DNA of 64,000 nt from Pseudorhodoplanes sinuspersici (GTDB taxonomy: Bacteria > Pseudomonadota > Alphaproteobacteria > Rhizobiales > Xanthobacteraceae), in NCBI RefSeq assembly GCF_002119765.1, contig NZ_CP021112.1, forward strand, positions 1,048,501-1,112,500. Direction: 5' to 3'. The position numbers and the translations under genes were made by a program. The notes under the pieces are model-generated. The model did not search any database. It had not been told where the DNA came from and saw only the letters and a program-made list of their open reading frames with translations. This document shows, piece after piece, positions 33,124-42,127 of this stretch (positions within the stretch are counted from its first letter, which is position 1; each line of letters opens with the position of its first letter).

Positions 33124-34746
33124 TCAAAAGGCCTTGCCGAGCGCCCTCTGCGTGATGCCGCGGCGATCCTTCACGATCCCGATTGGAACGCCAAGCCGCC
33201 GGATCGTGGCCACGGTCCGTCCCTCGACCAGTTGGTCGCAATTCATATGTGTGGGCGCAATGAAGAAGTCCGCCTCGAGCCAGCCCGGCGACGCACGCAA
33301 CCGCTTGTCCGCATAATTGTCGAATGAAAATTTCTCGCCGCAGACGCCGACCGTGTAGACGCGCTGCGAGGTGTCTCCCGGCAAGCCGAGATAATTCTGC
33401 AAAGCGTTCACAGCATCCGGCATCATGTTGACCCAGTAATCCATTTCATAGCGCCGCGCGGCACCATCAAGACCACCGACCAGCGGATTGTAGAAGAGAT
33501 ATTCGTAAGGGTGCAGACGCACGAGCGTGACGGTATTCCAGACGACGGCGGCAGACAAAGCGCAGGCAGCAAACACGGCCAACCATCGCTGCGGTGACAA
33601 TGCCATCAGCACCGCATCGAAGCCGACGCCCGCCAGAACTGCCAAGGGCGGCACCACGAACAGAAAATGCCGCATGCCGGAAAAGGCCGGCCCTTGCGCC
33701 GCGGCTTCGCAGGCGATCGGGAACAGGACCACGAAAGTCACGATGGCAACTTCGATCTGCCGTCTTGGCAGATTCGCAATCTTGTCTCTGGCGACCGCTC
33801 CGATCAGAAAAGCAAGCGCGCACAAAGCGCCAATCGATGTGAGCATTGGCGTCTTGATCAGAAGATAGAACGGCACATACCACCGCGGCACGTCGGCCAT
33901 CCGATAGATTTCGCCGGCAACGATCGTCCGGATCTCGTAGTGGAAATGCGCAAAGGAAAAAATCGCACGCAAGGGATTGAGCGGCTCCAGTGCTGCCCAG
34001 GGCCATGCCGCGATCATGATAAGGTAGCCGAGCACAAAAGCCGGCGCGACACGAAGTCCTGTACTGCCGAGATACCGACCGATCTTGCCGATATCGCGTT
34101 CCGCCCACGGGACCGCGATGACGACCAGCAGCCCTGCATAACCGATCAGCAACAATCCCATCGCCCGCAGCCCGGTCGCGGCCCCCAGCATCAGTCCGAA
34201 CCCGATCACATCGCGCCAACGCGGCGCTGGGAAATCGCGGGCTGCACGCAGAAGAAAATACAATGCGCCGATCATCGCCGCGGCGAACGGAATATCCTTG
34301 GTGTGATTGAACATTCCGCCGAAATACGGCCCGCAGGTCGCAAGAGCCACGGCAGCAATAAGTCCAGCGCGGGGACCAGCGATCAGCCTGGCCGTCGCCC
34401 AAGTGGCGACAATGCCGGCGACGCCAATGATGGCCGATAAGAAATGGCGGATCAGAAAGACGTCGAATGGTAACAGCTTGGCGAGCAGCACCGCGACGAT
34501 ATCGAACAAACCGCCATAGAGATAAAGATTCTTGTAATTGAAAAGCGCGACATCGCGAAATCCGCTGGCATAGTAATTGATAATCAATTCGCCATAGCGA
34601 TGCTGCACTTCTTCATCGTTGGAAATACCGTAATCGCGGAAAACAACAATCGCGAGAATACACAATCCCGTCAGCAATCCGATTGCAAGGCGGTCCGCAA
34701 AGCCGGATCGCCGCCAAAATCCCGGCACGACTATCCCCCAGATCAT
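33124..34746 (-). CDS. GT39-like polytopic membrane glycosyltransferase
   Basis: A 540-aa protein with about eleven membrane helices and a C-terminal soluble part, in the ArnT/PMT (GT39) class. Near the N-terminus the first periplasmic loop has DYGISNDEEVQHRYGE, whose acidic pair fits the catalytic Asp/Glu motif of these enzymes. FNHTKDIPFAAAMI and GMRHFLFVVPPLAVLAG are further family-like blocks. The donor is usually a polyprenyl-phosphate sugar; the acceptor is unknown. Gene context gives no help. ATG 34746 is the best start; upstream codons look non-coding. Confidence 0.75.
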   Translation of the reverse strand: MIWGIVVPGFWRRSGFADRLAIGLLTGLCILAIVVFRDYGISNDEEVQHRYGELIINYYASGFRDVALFNYKNLYLYGGLFDIVAVLLAKLLPFDVFLIRHFLSAIIGVAGIVATWATARLIAGPRAGLIAAVALATCGPYFGGMFNHTKDIPFAAAMIGALYFLLRAARDFPAPRWRDVIGFGLMLGAATGLRAMGLLLIGYAGLLVVIAVPWAERDIGKIGRYLGSTGLRVAPAFVLGYLIMIAAWPWAALEPLNPLRAIFSFAHFHYEIRTIVAGEIYRMADVPRWYVPFYLLIKTPMLTSIGALCALAFLIGAVARDKIANLPRRQIEVAIVTFVVLFPIACEAAAQGPAFSGMRHFLFVVPPLAVLAGVGFDAVLMALSPQRWLAVFAACALSAAVVWNTVTLVRLHPYEYLFYNPLVGGLDGAARRYEMDYWVNMMPDAVNALQNYLGLPGDTSQRVYTVGVCGEKFSFDNYADKRLRASPGWLEADFFIAPTHMNCDQLVEGRTVATIRRLGVPIGIVKDRRGITQRALGKAF

Positions 34747-34936
34747 TTCCCGAGGGCCATTGTTGCGCGCCAGACCCACCTTGTCATGTTGCTGCGCACA
34801 ACACGGCATATGTCTTGCAGCGCCGCCATGTCAGAGCGGCATCCGTTCACGACTTTGCATCCGTCGCAATCGACGCTCGCAACACGTATCCTGAGACTTT
34901 AACATGCTGTTCAGGCGGACCTGCGATTTGCCGAGC

Positions 34937-35485
34937 ATGAGAATGAACCAGTGCTTTGCGATGCTGATGGCGTGCCTATTGGCGCTGGCGGCAAGTCCCA
35001 CAACGGCAAGCGCACAGGCCGGCTTCGACCGTCCAGGCGGCGATTATACGAGCGCACCGGTGCGGACAGGCGATCCCGCCATCTGCGCGGCGCGATGCGA
35101 GCGCGACGGCCGCTGCCGGGCCTGGAGTTTTTCCTATCCGAATACGGCCACGAAAGACGCGACCTGTCGGCTGAAGAACAAGGTCATGCCGACGAAAGAG
35201 GACGCCTGTTGCGTCTCCGGCATCCGGGGCGCTGCCTTGCTTGAACCGCGGCTGGGGACACTTGAATTCGCCATCGACCGGTACGGCGGCGACTACAAAG
35301 CAATCGATATCCCCCCGGACGCGACCGGCAGCGGCTGTGCCAAAGCCTGCCAGGCCGATAGCAAATGCCGCGCTTTCACCTATCTGAGACCTGGCTACGG
35401 CAATACGACCGCACGATGTTTCCTGAAGGACCGCATTACCAAACCGCGCCGCAAACCCTGCTGTATTTCGGGCGTTGTCCGTTAA
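34937..35485 (+). CDS. exported PAN/Apple-domain protein
   Basis: A 182-aa protein: a signal peptide (about 1-25, MACLLALAASPTTASAQ) and two tandem PAN/Apple-like domains, each built as FDRPGGDY..., DPAICAARCERDGRCRAWSFSYP (first) and IDRYGGDYKAIDI..., GCAKACQADSKCRAFTYLRPGYG (second). Each domain carries six cysteines, including a CC pair near its end. PAN domains bind protein or carbohydrate; the target is unknown. It is followed by the DUF6152 gene on the same strand. Confidence 0.82.
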   Translation: MRMNQCFAMLMACLLALAASPTTASAQAGFDRPGGDYTSAPVRTGDPAICAARCERDGRCRAWSFSYPNTATKDATCRLKNKVMPTKEDACCVSGIRGAALLEPRLGTLEFAIDRYGGDYKAIDIPPDATGSGCAKACQADSKCRAFTYLRPGYGNTTARCFLKDRITKPRRKPCCISGVVR

Positions 35486-35529
35486 TCGCAAACCCGAGGT
35501 CAATTGCAGAGCAAACGATGGAGAGCGCC

Positions 35530-35877
35530 ATGAGACTCTGTGTGCTGACAGCCACACTCGTTGCCGCTACTGCCGGCGGCGCCGCGGCCCATCACGGCTG
35601 GGGCAGCTATGACGCCAACAAGCCCGTTACCGTGACCGGCGCGATCCTCACCTCGAAATACGAAAACCCGCACGCTACCATTACGGTCAAAGGCAATGAC
35701 AAGGTGTGGACAGTGACACTGGCGCCGACCTTCCGCATGATCAATCGCGGCGCAACGGCGGAAATGGTCGCCGTCGGCAAGATCATTACCGCCTACGGCT
35801 ACCCTTCCACGGCCGCGAAGGATGAAATGCGAGCCGAACGCATCACCGTCGACGGCAAGACTGTCGAGATGCGTTGA
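35530..35877 (+). CDS. DUF6152 family exported protein
   Basis: A 115-aa periplasmic protein with a signal peptide ending GGAAAHH, then HHGWGSYDANKPVTVTGAILTSKYENPHATITV, the DUF6152 signature, and an all-beta tail (KIITAYGYPSTAAKDEMRAERITVDGK). GGAG lies six bases before the ATG at 35530, which decides the start over the ATG at 35518. Its stop codon overlaps the start of the next membrane protein by one base. DUF6152 and DUF6644 genes often pair; function unknown. Confidence 0.85.
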   Translation: MRLCVLTATLVAATAGGAAAHHGWGSYDANKPVTVTGAILTSKYENPHATITVKGNDKVWTVTLAPTFRMINRGATAEMVAVGKIITAYGYPSTAAKDEMRAERITVDGKTVEMR

Positions 35878-36368
35878 TGACGGATGCCGCGCCGGCGATC
35901 TTCGTTGCTATCGAAGGCTCCGCCTTCGCCGCCATGATCCGGCAGTCGCCGTTCGCTTACATGATCGCGAATGTGGCGCACATCCTGTCGCTGATGGTGT
36001 TCTTCGGCGCCGTGGCGGTGATGGATCTGCGGCTTGCCGGCGCATTCGCCGCAACGTCACCGGACTACGTGCTGCGGAAAGCAAGAATATTTATAGGCCT
36101 CGGATTTCTCGGCCTTCTGGCTTCGGGCATCGTGCTGTTCTCTGCGGAAGCAAGCCATGTCGTCCTTAATCCTCTGTTCCAGATCAAGGCCGGACTGATT
36201 GGGCTCGGGATACTCAACGCTGCTTCATTTGAGCTTTTCGTTCGTCCGAAGGTGAAAGGCATCGCGCCCTTGACACCGCTGCCGCGTGCTGCCCGCTTCG
36301 CGGGAATCGCATCAATCGCAATCTGGCTGACTGTGGCCGCGTGCGGACGGCTGATCGCTTACTTCTAG
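35877..36368 (+). CDS. DUF6644-like membrane protein
   Basis: A 163-aa protein with four or five membrane helices: MIANVAHILSLMVFFGAVAVMDLRLAG, FIGLGFLGLLASGIVLFSAEA, IKAGLIGLGILNAASFELFV and FAGIASIAIWLTVAACGRLIAYF. The layout fits the DUF6644 family. His residues inside helices (ANVAHIL) might bind haem, as in other four-helix membrane proteins, but this is a guess. It is translationally coupled to DUF6152 by a TGATG overlap. Confidence 0.75.
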   Translation: MTDAAPAIFVAIEGSAFAAMIRQSPFAYMIANVAHILSLMVFFGAVAVMDLRLAGAFAATSPDYVLRKARIFIGLGFLGLLASGIVLFSAEASHVVLNPLFQIKAGLIGLGILNAASFELFVRPKVKGIAPLTPLPRAARFAGIASIAIWLTVAACGRLIAYF

Positions 36369-36377
36369 ATCCGGCGA

Positions 36378-37121
36378 TCACTGCACGGCGGTGAAGAAGC
36401 GCGAGAGCCGCAATCCCGCCGGCCAGGTCCAGATCGGGTCGTTCAGCTTGCCGAGATCCCATGATCCGGCGAGCCCGACCACGCGTCCAACGATATCGTC
36501 AGCCGGCAGCAAACCGACGCCGCCGGCAGATGGCGGTACCCGGCTGTCGGCCGAATTGTCGCGGTTATCCCCCATGACGAAAACATGCCCCGACGGCACG
36601 AGCACTTCATCCGTATTGTCGAGCGGACCAAGCGCTTCGGTCTTGAAAATCAGATGCTGCCGTCCGCCCGGCAACGTTTCGATCAAGCGAACAGCGCCGG
36701 TGTGGTGGCCGTCGCTATCTTCGGCCTGAGCGACGCCATCCGCACGTTCTTTGACCACTTCGCCATTGATCCACAAATGGCCATCGCGCATCTGCACGCG
36801 ATCGCCCGGCAATCCGATGACGCGCTTGACCCAGATCTCTGAGCGGTTGGCCGGCGAACGAAACACCACGACGTCGCCGCGTGCCGGCAATTCGCCGAAG
36901 ATCCGTTGCGTCGGTGGCAGGGTCAGACCGAACGGCAAGGCCAGTGATGCAGAGCTGTAGCCATAGGCGTATTTCGTCGCCACCAGCTCATCGCCGATCA
37001 TCAGCGTCGGCTCCATCGAGCCGGACGGCACATAGTAGGGTTCGGCAATAGCGGATTTCACCACCGTCAGCGCTAAGACAAAGGCAAAAAACTGCGCCAC
37101 CGTGCGCGACCAAGTGCCCAT
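36378..37121 (-). CDS. lepB: signal peptidase I LepB
   Basis: A 247-aa membrane-bound serine protease that removes signal peptides in the periplasm. One N-terminal helix precedes the catalytic Ser35 (PSGSMEPTL); the general base is Lys99 in WVKRVIGLPGD, and box E is VFVMGDNRDNSADSR. It stands alone and not in the rnc/era-linked lepB operon, so a second copy may exist elsewhere. It converges on the DUF6644 gene with only 9 bp between them. Confidence 0.94.
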   Translation of the reverse strand: MGTWSRTVAQFFAFVLALTVVKSAIAEPYYVPSGSMEPTLMIGDELVATKYAYGYSSASLALPFGLTLPPTQRIFGELPARGDVVVFRSPANRSEIWVKRVIGLPGDRVQMRDGHLWINGEVVKERADGVAQAEDSDGHHTGAVRLIETLPGGRQHLIFKTEALGPLDNTDEVLVPSGHVFVMGDNRDNSADSRVPPSAGGVGLLPADDIVGRVVGLAGSWDLGKLNDPIWTWPAGLRLSRFFTAVQ

Positions 37122-37151
37122 TGCTGTCAGGCTCCTCTTGCAGATGCGGTT

Positions 37152-38585
37152 TTAGCCGCCGGTGCCGCCCACAGTAATGCGGTCCATCCGCAAGCTCGGT
37201 TGCCCGACGCCGACCGGCACGCCCTGGCCGTTCTTGCCGCAGGTCCCGATGCCATGATCGAGAGCGAGATCCTTACCGATCATGCTGATGCGATGCAGAT
37301 CGGTCGGCCCGTTGCCGATCAGCATCGCGCCTTTGACCGGCGCGCCGACCTTGCCGTTCTCGATCCTGTAGGCCTCGGTGCACTGGAACACGTATTTGCC
37401 GGATGTGATGTCGACCTGTCCGCCGCCGAAACTCACGGCATAGATGCCGTTCTTCACCGAGGCAATGATCTCGCCCGGCTCCTTGTCGCCTGCCAGCATG
37501 TAGGTGTTGGTCATGCGGGGCATCGGCACATGCGCGTAGGATTCGCGACGTCCGTTGCCGGTGGGCTTCATGTCCATGAGCCGCGCGTTCTGGCGGTCCT
37601 GCATGTAGCCGACGAGGATGCCGTCTTCGATCAGCACGGTTTTGTTGGTCGGTGTGCCTTCATCATCGATCGAGAGCGAACCGCGACGCGACGCGATCGT
37701 GCCGTCATCGAGCACCGTGACGCCCTTGGCCGCGACCTGTTGCCCCATAAGCCCGGCAAAAGCCGACGTGCCCTTGCGGTTGAAATCGCCTTCGAGACCG
37801 TGGCCGACCGCTTCATGCAGCATCACGCCTGGCCAGCCTGCGCCGAGCACCACGTCCATTTCGCCCGCCGGGGCCGGTACTGATTCGAGATTGACCATCG
37901 CCTGCCGGACCGCGTCGTCGACGGCACCACGCCAGGCCTTCGTTTCGATGAAGCGGGCATAGCCCTCGCGGCCGCCATAACCATGGCTTCCGGTTTCCTG
38001 CCGGTCGCCGTCGCCGGCCACGATCGACACGTTGATGCGGACCATCGGCCGGATGTCGCGATAAACCTCACCATCGGCACGGACGATCTCGACCACCTGC
38101 CAGGAGGCGCCGAGGCTGGCGCTGACCTGCCGCACCCGCGGGTCTTTCGCGCGGGCATAGGCATCGATTTCCTGCAGCAGCTTCACCTTGGTCTCGAAGC
38201 CCGGAGCGTCGAGCGGATTTTCGTCGCCGTAGAGGCGGACGTTGCTGCGACCGGGCGCATCCGAATAGCGGCCGGTATAGCCGCCCTTCACGGCCCGGAC
38301 GGCATCGGCCGCCCGAATCAGCGCTGCTTCCGACAGGTCCGAGGCATGGGCATAGCCGACCGCCTCGTCCTTCACGGCCCGCAGGCCGAATCCCTGCGCG
38401 GTGTCGTAGGTCGCCTGTTTCAGGCGCCCATTGTCGAAACCGAGAGCCTCGGACTGGCGGTATTCCAGGAAGAGCTCGCCGTCATCGGCGCCTTCCAGCC
38501 CTTTGGAAATGATGGATCGGACACGCCCCCGGTCGAGGCCGGCGCGGTCGATGAGGGACGATGTGGAGAGGGTTTTGTCGGTCAT
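37152..38585 (-). CDS. tldD: metalloprotease TldD
   Basis: A 477-aa subunit of the TldD/TldE protease, which processes modified peptides and degrades unfolded helical peptides. The zinc motif HEAVGHGLEGD lies near residue 260, with the third ligand expected in the later GK..FQCTEAYRIENGK region. GNGRRESYAHVPMPRMTNTYMLAGDKEPGEII is typical of TldD rather than the inactive partner TldE (not in this window). Between it and lepB are 30 bp. Confidence 0.94.
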   Translation of the reverse strand: MTDKTLSTSSLIDRAGLDRGRVRSIISKGLEGADDGELFLEYRQSEALGFDNGRLKQATYDTAQGFGLRAVKDEAVGYAHASDLSEAALIRAADAVRAVKGGYTGRYSDAPGRSNVRLYGDENPLDAPGFETKVKLLQEIDAYARAKDPRVRQVSASLGASWQVVEIVRADGEVYRDIRPMVRINVSIVAGDGDRQETGSHGYGGREGYARFIETKAWRGAVDDAVRQAMVNLESVPAPAGEMDVVLGAGWPGVMLHEAVGHGLEGDFNRKGTSAFAGLMGQQVAAKGVTVLDDGTIASRRGSLSIDDEGTPTNKTVLIEDGILVGYMQDRQNARLMDMKPTGNGRRESYAHVPMPRMTNTYMLAGDKEPGEIIASVKNGIYAVSFGGGQVDITSGKYVFQCTEAYRIENGKVGAPVKGAMLIGNGPTDLHRISMIGKDLALDHGIGTCGKNGQGVPVGVGQPSLRMDRITVGGTGG

Positions 38586-38671
38586 GGCGGGAAGATAGGC
38601 TCGAAGGACGGAAAGTGCGAGGGAGCCCGGTCATTTCCAGGTGAGCTTCGGCAACCAGCGCCAATAGCGCC

Positions 38672-39616
38672 TTAGTGCGCGGTTCCTTCGCTTGCGGGCT
38701 TGGCGGCCCCTGCCAGCTCTGCATCGGCGATGACGTAGCGAACGTATCGATAGTCGCGAATGAAGCTGATCCGGCCCTCACGCCACTCGAGCCACATGAC
38801 GTAGCTGGGTTTCGGATCGGCGCGATTTTCAAAAACCGCGATCACCTCGCGTCCTTCGAGCCAAGCTGGAGCGAACCACAGGCCATCGATCTTTCCATAG
38901 ATGGTGAAGAACGAACCGACCTCGGCGGTGCCGGCGCGAAGCGGGTGCGAGGACTGTTTGAGCTTCACGTCGTCGGCCAGGAGCGCCCGCAGACCGTCCC
39001 AGTCCCGCTGGTTGAAGAGCGCGGCGTAACGCGCCACCGCGGCAGACGCCGGCCGCGCCTCAAGAAGCACGGCAGCTTGCGCATTGATCTCCCGAAGACG
39101 CGCACGACCCCGTGCCAAATGCCCTTTGACCGCGTCGACCGTCAGGTCCAGAAGCGTGGCGATGTCGGTCAGCGACTCGCCGAGCACGTCCTTCAGCACG
39201 ACGACACTCCGCTGAAGCGTGGGAAGCTCCGCAAAGCGCGACACCGCGGTCTTGATCGCTTCCTGGCGCATCAGCATCTCCACGGGATCAGGGCTGGTCT
39301 GATCAGCGACATCCGCGGCGTCATCGATCGGCTCCGCCGCGCGCACCGCCCGGCTGCGCAGCAGGTCCAGCGCGCGGTTGTGGGCGATCCGGAATAGCCA
39401 GGGCCGAAGCGATGGCGTCTCCTCCACACCCGACAACTCAAATTCCTCCAACGCAACGAAAGCTCGCACAAGCGTATCCTGCACGACGTCCTCGCCGTCG
39501 ATGACCGATCCCATAAGCCGCGCACAATAACGGTGCAGCTCGGGCCGCAACTCTTCCGCCTGGGCGAGGAGCTGCGCGCGGTGGTCGCCGTGCGACGAAG
39601 GTGGTCCTGCGCTCAA
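38672..39616 (-). CDS. ECF sigma factor with SnoaL-like C-terminal domain
   Basis: A 314-aa sigma-70 family factor. Region 2 spans about 25-100 (LHRYCARLMGSVIDGEDVVQDTLVRAFVAL and PWLFRIAHNRALDLLR) and region 4 about 125-180 (LPTLQRSVVVLKDVLGESLTDIATLLDLTVDAVKGHLARGRARL). A SnoaL/NTF2-like tail follows (about 195-300, VARYAALFNQRDWDGLRALLADDVKL). In such factors the tail replaces a separate anti-sigma as the control device. The stop overlaps the start side of the GST gene by 4 bp in the order SDR-GST-sigma. Confidence 0.9.
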   Translation of the reverse strand: MSAGPPSSHGDHRAQLLAQAEELRPELHRYCARLMGSVIDGEDVVQDTLVRAFVALEEFELSGVEETPSLRPWLFRIAHNRALDLLRSRAVRAAEPIDDAADVADQTSPDPVEMLMRQEAIKTAVSRFAELPTLQRSVVVLKDVLGESLTDIATLLDLTVDAVKGHLARGRARLREINAQAAVLLEARPASAAVARYAALFNQRDWDGLRALLADDVKLKQSSHPLRAGTAEVGSFFTIYGKIDGLWFAPAWLEGREVIAVFENRADPKPSYVMWLEWREGRISFIRDYRYVRYVIADAELAGAAKPASEGTAH

Positions 39617-40248
39617 GCCGCCGTTTCCTCATGCGCCGCCGCGACGAGCCCCTCGGCCATCAGTGCTTCGTGCACCTTCGGACGCGCGGCGATGCGAGCC
39701 ATGTAGGCGGACAGGTTGGGGTAAGGCGTGAGATCAATTTTGAGAAAATTCGACCAGTTGACGATCGTGAATGCGTAGGCATCCGCGATCGTGAAGGCAT
39801 CGCCCGTTAGATACGCGGATGTCGCCAGATGCCGATCGAGCTCTGCGAAGCGGAGGCCAAGCTTGCCGTGCGACGCCTGCTTGGTGGATTCCGCGGCTTG
39901 GGCGTCCCAAAGCCATGGGCTGAAGGTCTTGTGCAATTCGGAAGCCACGAAGGCGAGCCACTGGTTCACGCGCAGCCGCTCCTTTGATCCGATGGGCGGC
40001 GCGAGATCCGATTGCGGCGCCTGCTCCGCCAGATATTGAACCAGCGCGGCGGCTTCGGTGTGAACTTCGCCATCGTCGTCCACGATCGCCGGAACATAGC
40101 CGCGCGGATTGATCGCGAAATAATCTTCGCCTGTCTTGGTCCTGCGCGAGGCCAGATCGACCCTGACCAGATCGATGGCGAGACCGGCTTCGCGGGCGAC
40201 GATATGGGCAGCGAGCGAGCATGCGCCGGGTGAATAATAGAGCTTCAT
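39613..40248 (-). CDS. beta-class glutathione S-transferase
   Basis: A 211-aa GST with MKLYYSPGACSLAAHIVARE, the beta-class N-terminus with Cys10, the FAINPRGYVPAIVDDDG block, and HTEAAALVQYLAEQ as the glutathione gamma-glutamyl site. The helical domain includes YLTGDAFTIADAYAFTIVNW. It probably detoxifies electrophiles or peroxides. It sits between an SDR gene and an ECF sigma gene on one strand with a 4-bp overlap to the latter, a stress-type operon. Confidence 0.93.
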   Translation of the reverse strand: MKLYYSPGACSLAAHIVAREAGLAIDLVRVDLASRRTKTGEDYFAINPRGYVPAIVDDDGEVHTEAAALVQYLAEQAPQSDLAPPIGSKERLRVNQWLAFVASELHKTFSPWLWDAQAAESTKQASHGKLGLRFAELDRHLATSAYLTGDAFTIADAYAFTIVNWSNFLKIDLTPYPNLSAYMARIAARPKVHEALMAEGLVAAAHEETAA

Positions 40249-40290
40249 GGCCGTCTCCGGATGATTTGTGTTTGACGCGCGGGCGCGTGC

Positions 40291-41049
40291 TCAAGCTGCC
40301 GCTTCCTCGAGGATTGTGACTCCCGTGTCACCCTTGAGCCCGAAAGCGAAGCCCTCGGCATATTTGGGGTCGTTCAGCACGGAGACGAATTTCTCGCCGA
40401 ACTCCCGCGGCGGCATCGGCGCACCGAAGCGGGTGAAATACTCATCGAGCTCCATGTTCAAGGCGCGGGCGTAGGCGTTGGCGGCTTCATCACCGATCCC
40501 GGTGCCGGGGATCATTTGTCGCGGCACGATGACCTGGAAACGGATTCCGAGGCCCTTCTGCTCCGAGACCCGGTTGGCATACTGGGCCATGAACCAGAGC
40601 ATGCGCTTGGCGCCGCCATAGCCGCCCGACATCGGTGATCCACTCACGGCCGCGCCGCTCGATACCACGAGCACCCGGCTGCCGGGCGTGAGTGGCATGT
40701 TGAGCGCCGCTTGCAGCCAGTAAAGCCCAGCCTTGACGTCGTGCTCCCAGGTTGCGCTGAAATCCGCCCAGCTCAGCTGGTCCAACCGGCCCATCCGCGG
40801 CTTCGCGCCGGCATTCAGAGCAACGATGTCGGGGCGGACTTCCGAAAGAATGAGGCGCGCGGCGCCCTCATCTGTCACATCGGCGGGGATCGTGGCGACA
40901 CCCAGCCGTGCCCGCACGGCCTCGAGCGCATCGATATCGCGGGCAACGACCGTCACCCTGGCACCATGTGCAACCAGGGCCTCGACCAGCCCCAGTCCAA
41001 GGCCGCGGCTTCCGCCGGTCACTACAATCGTCTTGTCTTTGAGGCTCAT
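40291..41049 (-). CDS. short-chain dehydrogenase/reductase
   Basis: A 252-aa classical-fold SDR: cofactor motif VTGGSRGLGLGLVEAL, NAG motif ALNAGAKPRMG, and a YGGAK active-site pair preceded by VVSSGAAVSGSPMSGG. The Ser-to-Tyr spacing matches classical SDRs. Arg near strand 2 (VVARD) hints at NADP(H). It is the first gene of the SDR-GST-ECF sigma operon. The substrate is unknown. Confidence 0.9.
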   Translation of the reverse strand: MSLKDKTIVVTGGSRGLGLGLVEALVAHGARVTVVARDIDALEAVRARLGVATIPADVTDEGAARLILSEVRPDIVALNAGAKPRMGRLDQLSWADFSATWEHDVKAGLYWLQAALNMPLTPGSRVLVVSSGAAVSGSPMSGGYGGAKRMLWFMAQYANRVSEQKGLGIRFQVIVPRQMIPGTGIGDEAANAYARALNMELDEYFTRFGAPMPPREFGEKFVSVLNDPKYAEGFAFGLKGDTGVTILEEAAA

Positions 41050-41182
41050 CGTTCCGCTCCAATGTGTCGATGGAGCTAAGACGGCTGAGACCTTGAAAAG
41101 GAGTCAGAGCGGGTGGCCGGCCTACGAGCAGGAGGCCGCAGCAATGTGTGCCATTATGTCGAACGGTCCGGCCGAATCCCGC

Positions 41183-41429
41183 TCAGGGCAGCTTGTCGAA
41201 GCCCTCGCCGAAGCCCTTCAGGGCCATCGGGAAGCCGATGCCCTCTTCCATTCGGCAGACAGCGCACGAAATCGGCCCGTCCGATGTCCGCATTATCGAT
41301 CTTCAGCCCCAAACCGGAGGGCAACCGTCCCCAGCGGCGTGATCACCCGGATCAGGCGGCTCTTGTTGCCGGCCGTTTTGAGAATGAGCACCGTGAGGCC
41401 CGACATTGGCCCGGTCCTCGGCGGTAACG
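41183..41429 (-). pseudogene. decayed copy of ialB (3' two-thirds with internal deletion)
   Basis: The plus-strand text from 41183 (CAGGGCAGCTTGTCGAAGCC...) follows the intact ialB gene at 42128 base for base with scattered changes through CTTCAGGGCCATCGGGAAGC. It skips about 90 bases after CCTCTTCC, and resumes at CGGCAGACAGCGCACGAA through CGGCGGTAACG. The 5' end, with signal peptide and DUF start, is missing. It is noncoding remains of a duplication; marC lies between it and the intact copy. The rest of the 396-bp gap 41050-41445 shows nothing else. Confidence 0.85.
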
Positions 41430-41445
41430 AGGCCGGCGGAGGCGC

Positions 41446-42099
41446 CTAGATCGACGGCAGCTTGAGCCACGCCGCAACCGCGCTCAGCACCAGATTGACC
41501 GCCAGCGCGGACAGCAGGAGACCCATGATCCGGCGCAGCAACTGAGTGACGCCACTCCCGGTTATGCGTTCGATCCAGTCGCCGGCGAGAAAAATGACCA
41601 GCATTCCGGCAAGCGCGGTCGCCAGCGCACCCAAGGTCTGCAGCTGCTCCATGTGGGAGTAGCGGTTGTTGTCCATGAGCAGAACGATCGTGAGCATGCC
41701 ACCGGGGCCGGCGATGATCGGGGTCGCGAGCGGGAAAACCGCAACCTTCATCACGGCATCGCGCCGCGCGGCGGCATTCCCGCGTTTGGCTGGAACCGTG
41801 AGAGCGTGTGAATTGTCTCCTAGCACCATGGAGACCGCGAACAGGAACAGTACGATCCCGCCGGCGATCTGAAAGGACAGGAGCGATATGCCCATGGCCG
41901 CCAGCAGGAACTGGCCAATGAACCCGAACACGGCAAGGATGACAAAGGCCATCAGCACCGAAATCACCGCTGCCCTGCGCCGCTCCTGACTTGTGAAATT
42001 CGGGGTCGCGCCGATGAACAGCGGGAGATGGCTGATCGGATCAAAGACAGCCCAGAGCGTCAGCAGTTGCGTCAGAAACAGCGTCTGATCGGGGAGCAT
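41446..42099 (-). CDS. MarC-family membrane protein
   Basis: A 217-aa integral membrane protein of the MarC/UPF0056 family with six helices: FLTQLLTLWAVFDPISHLPLFIGATP at the start, then VMKVAVFPLATPIIAGPGGMLTIVLLM, the typical PLATPxxAGPG re-entrant motif. Despite its name MarC has no proven role in drug resistance; it is thought to be a transporter. It is flanked on one side by intact ialB and on the other by an ialB remnant. Confidence 0.9.
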   Translation of the reverse strand: MLPDQTLFLTQLLTLWAVFDPISHLPLFIGATPNFTSQERRRAAVISVLMAFVILAVFGFIGQFLLAAMGISLLSFQIAGGIVLFLFAVSMVLGDNSHALTVPAKRGNAAARRDAVMKVAVFPLATPIIAGPGGMLTIVLLMDNNRYSHMEQLQTLGALATALAGMLVIFLAGDWIERITGSGVTQLLRRIMGLLLSALAVNLVLSAVAAWLKLPSI

Positions 42100-42127
42100 C
42101 GCGCCGCCTCGGGCCGGTCAGGAAGGT

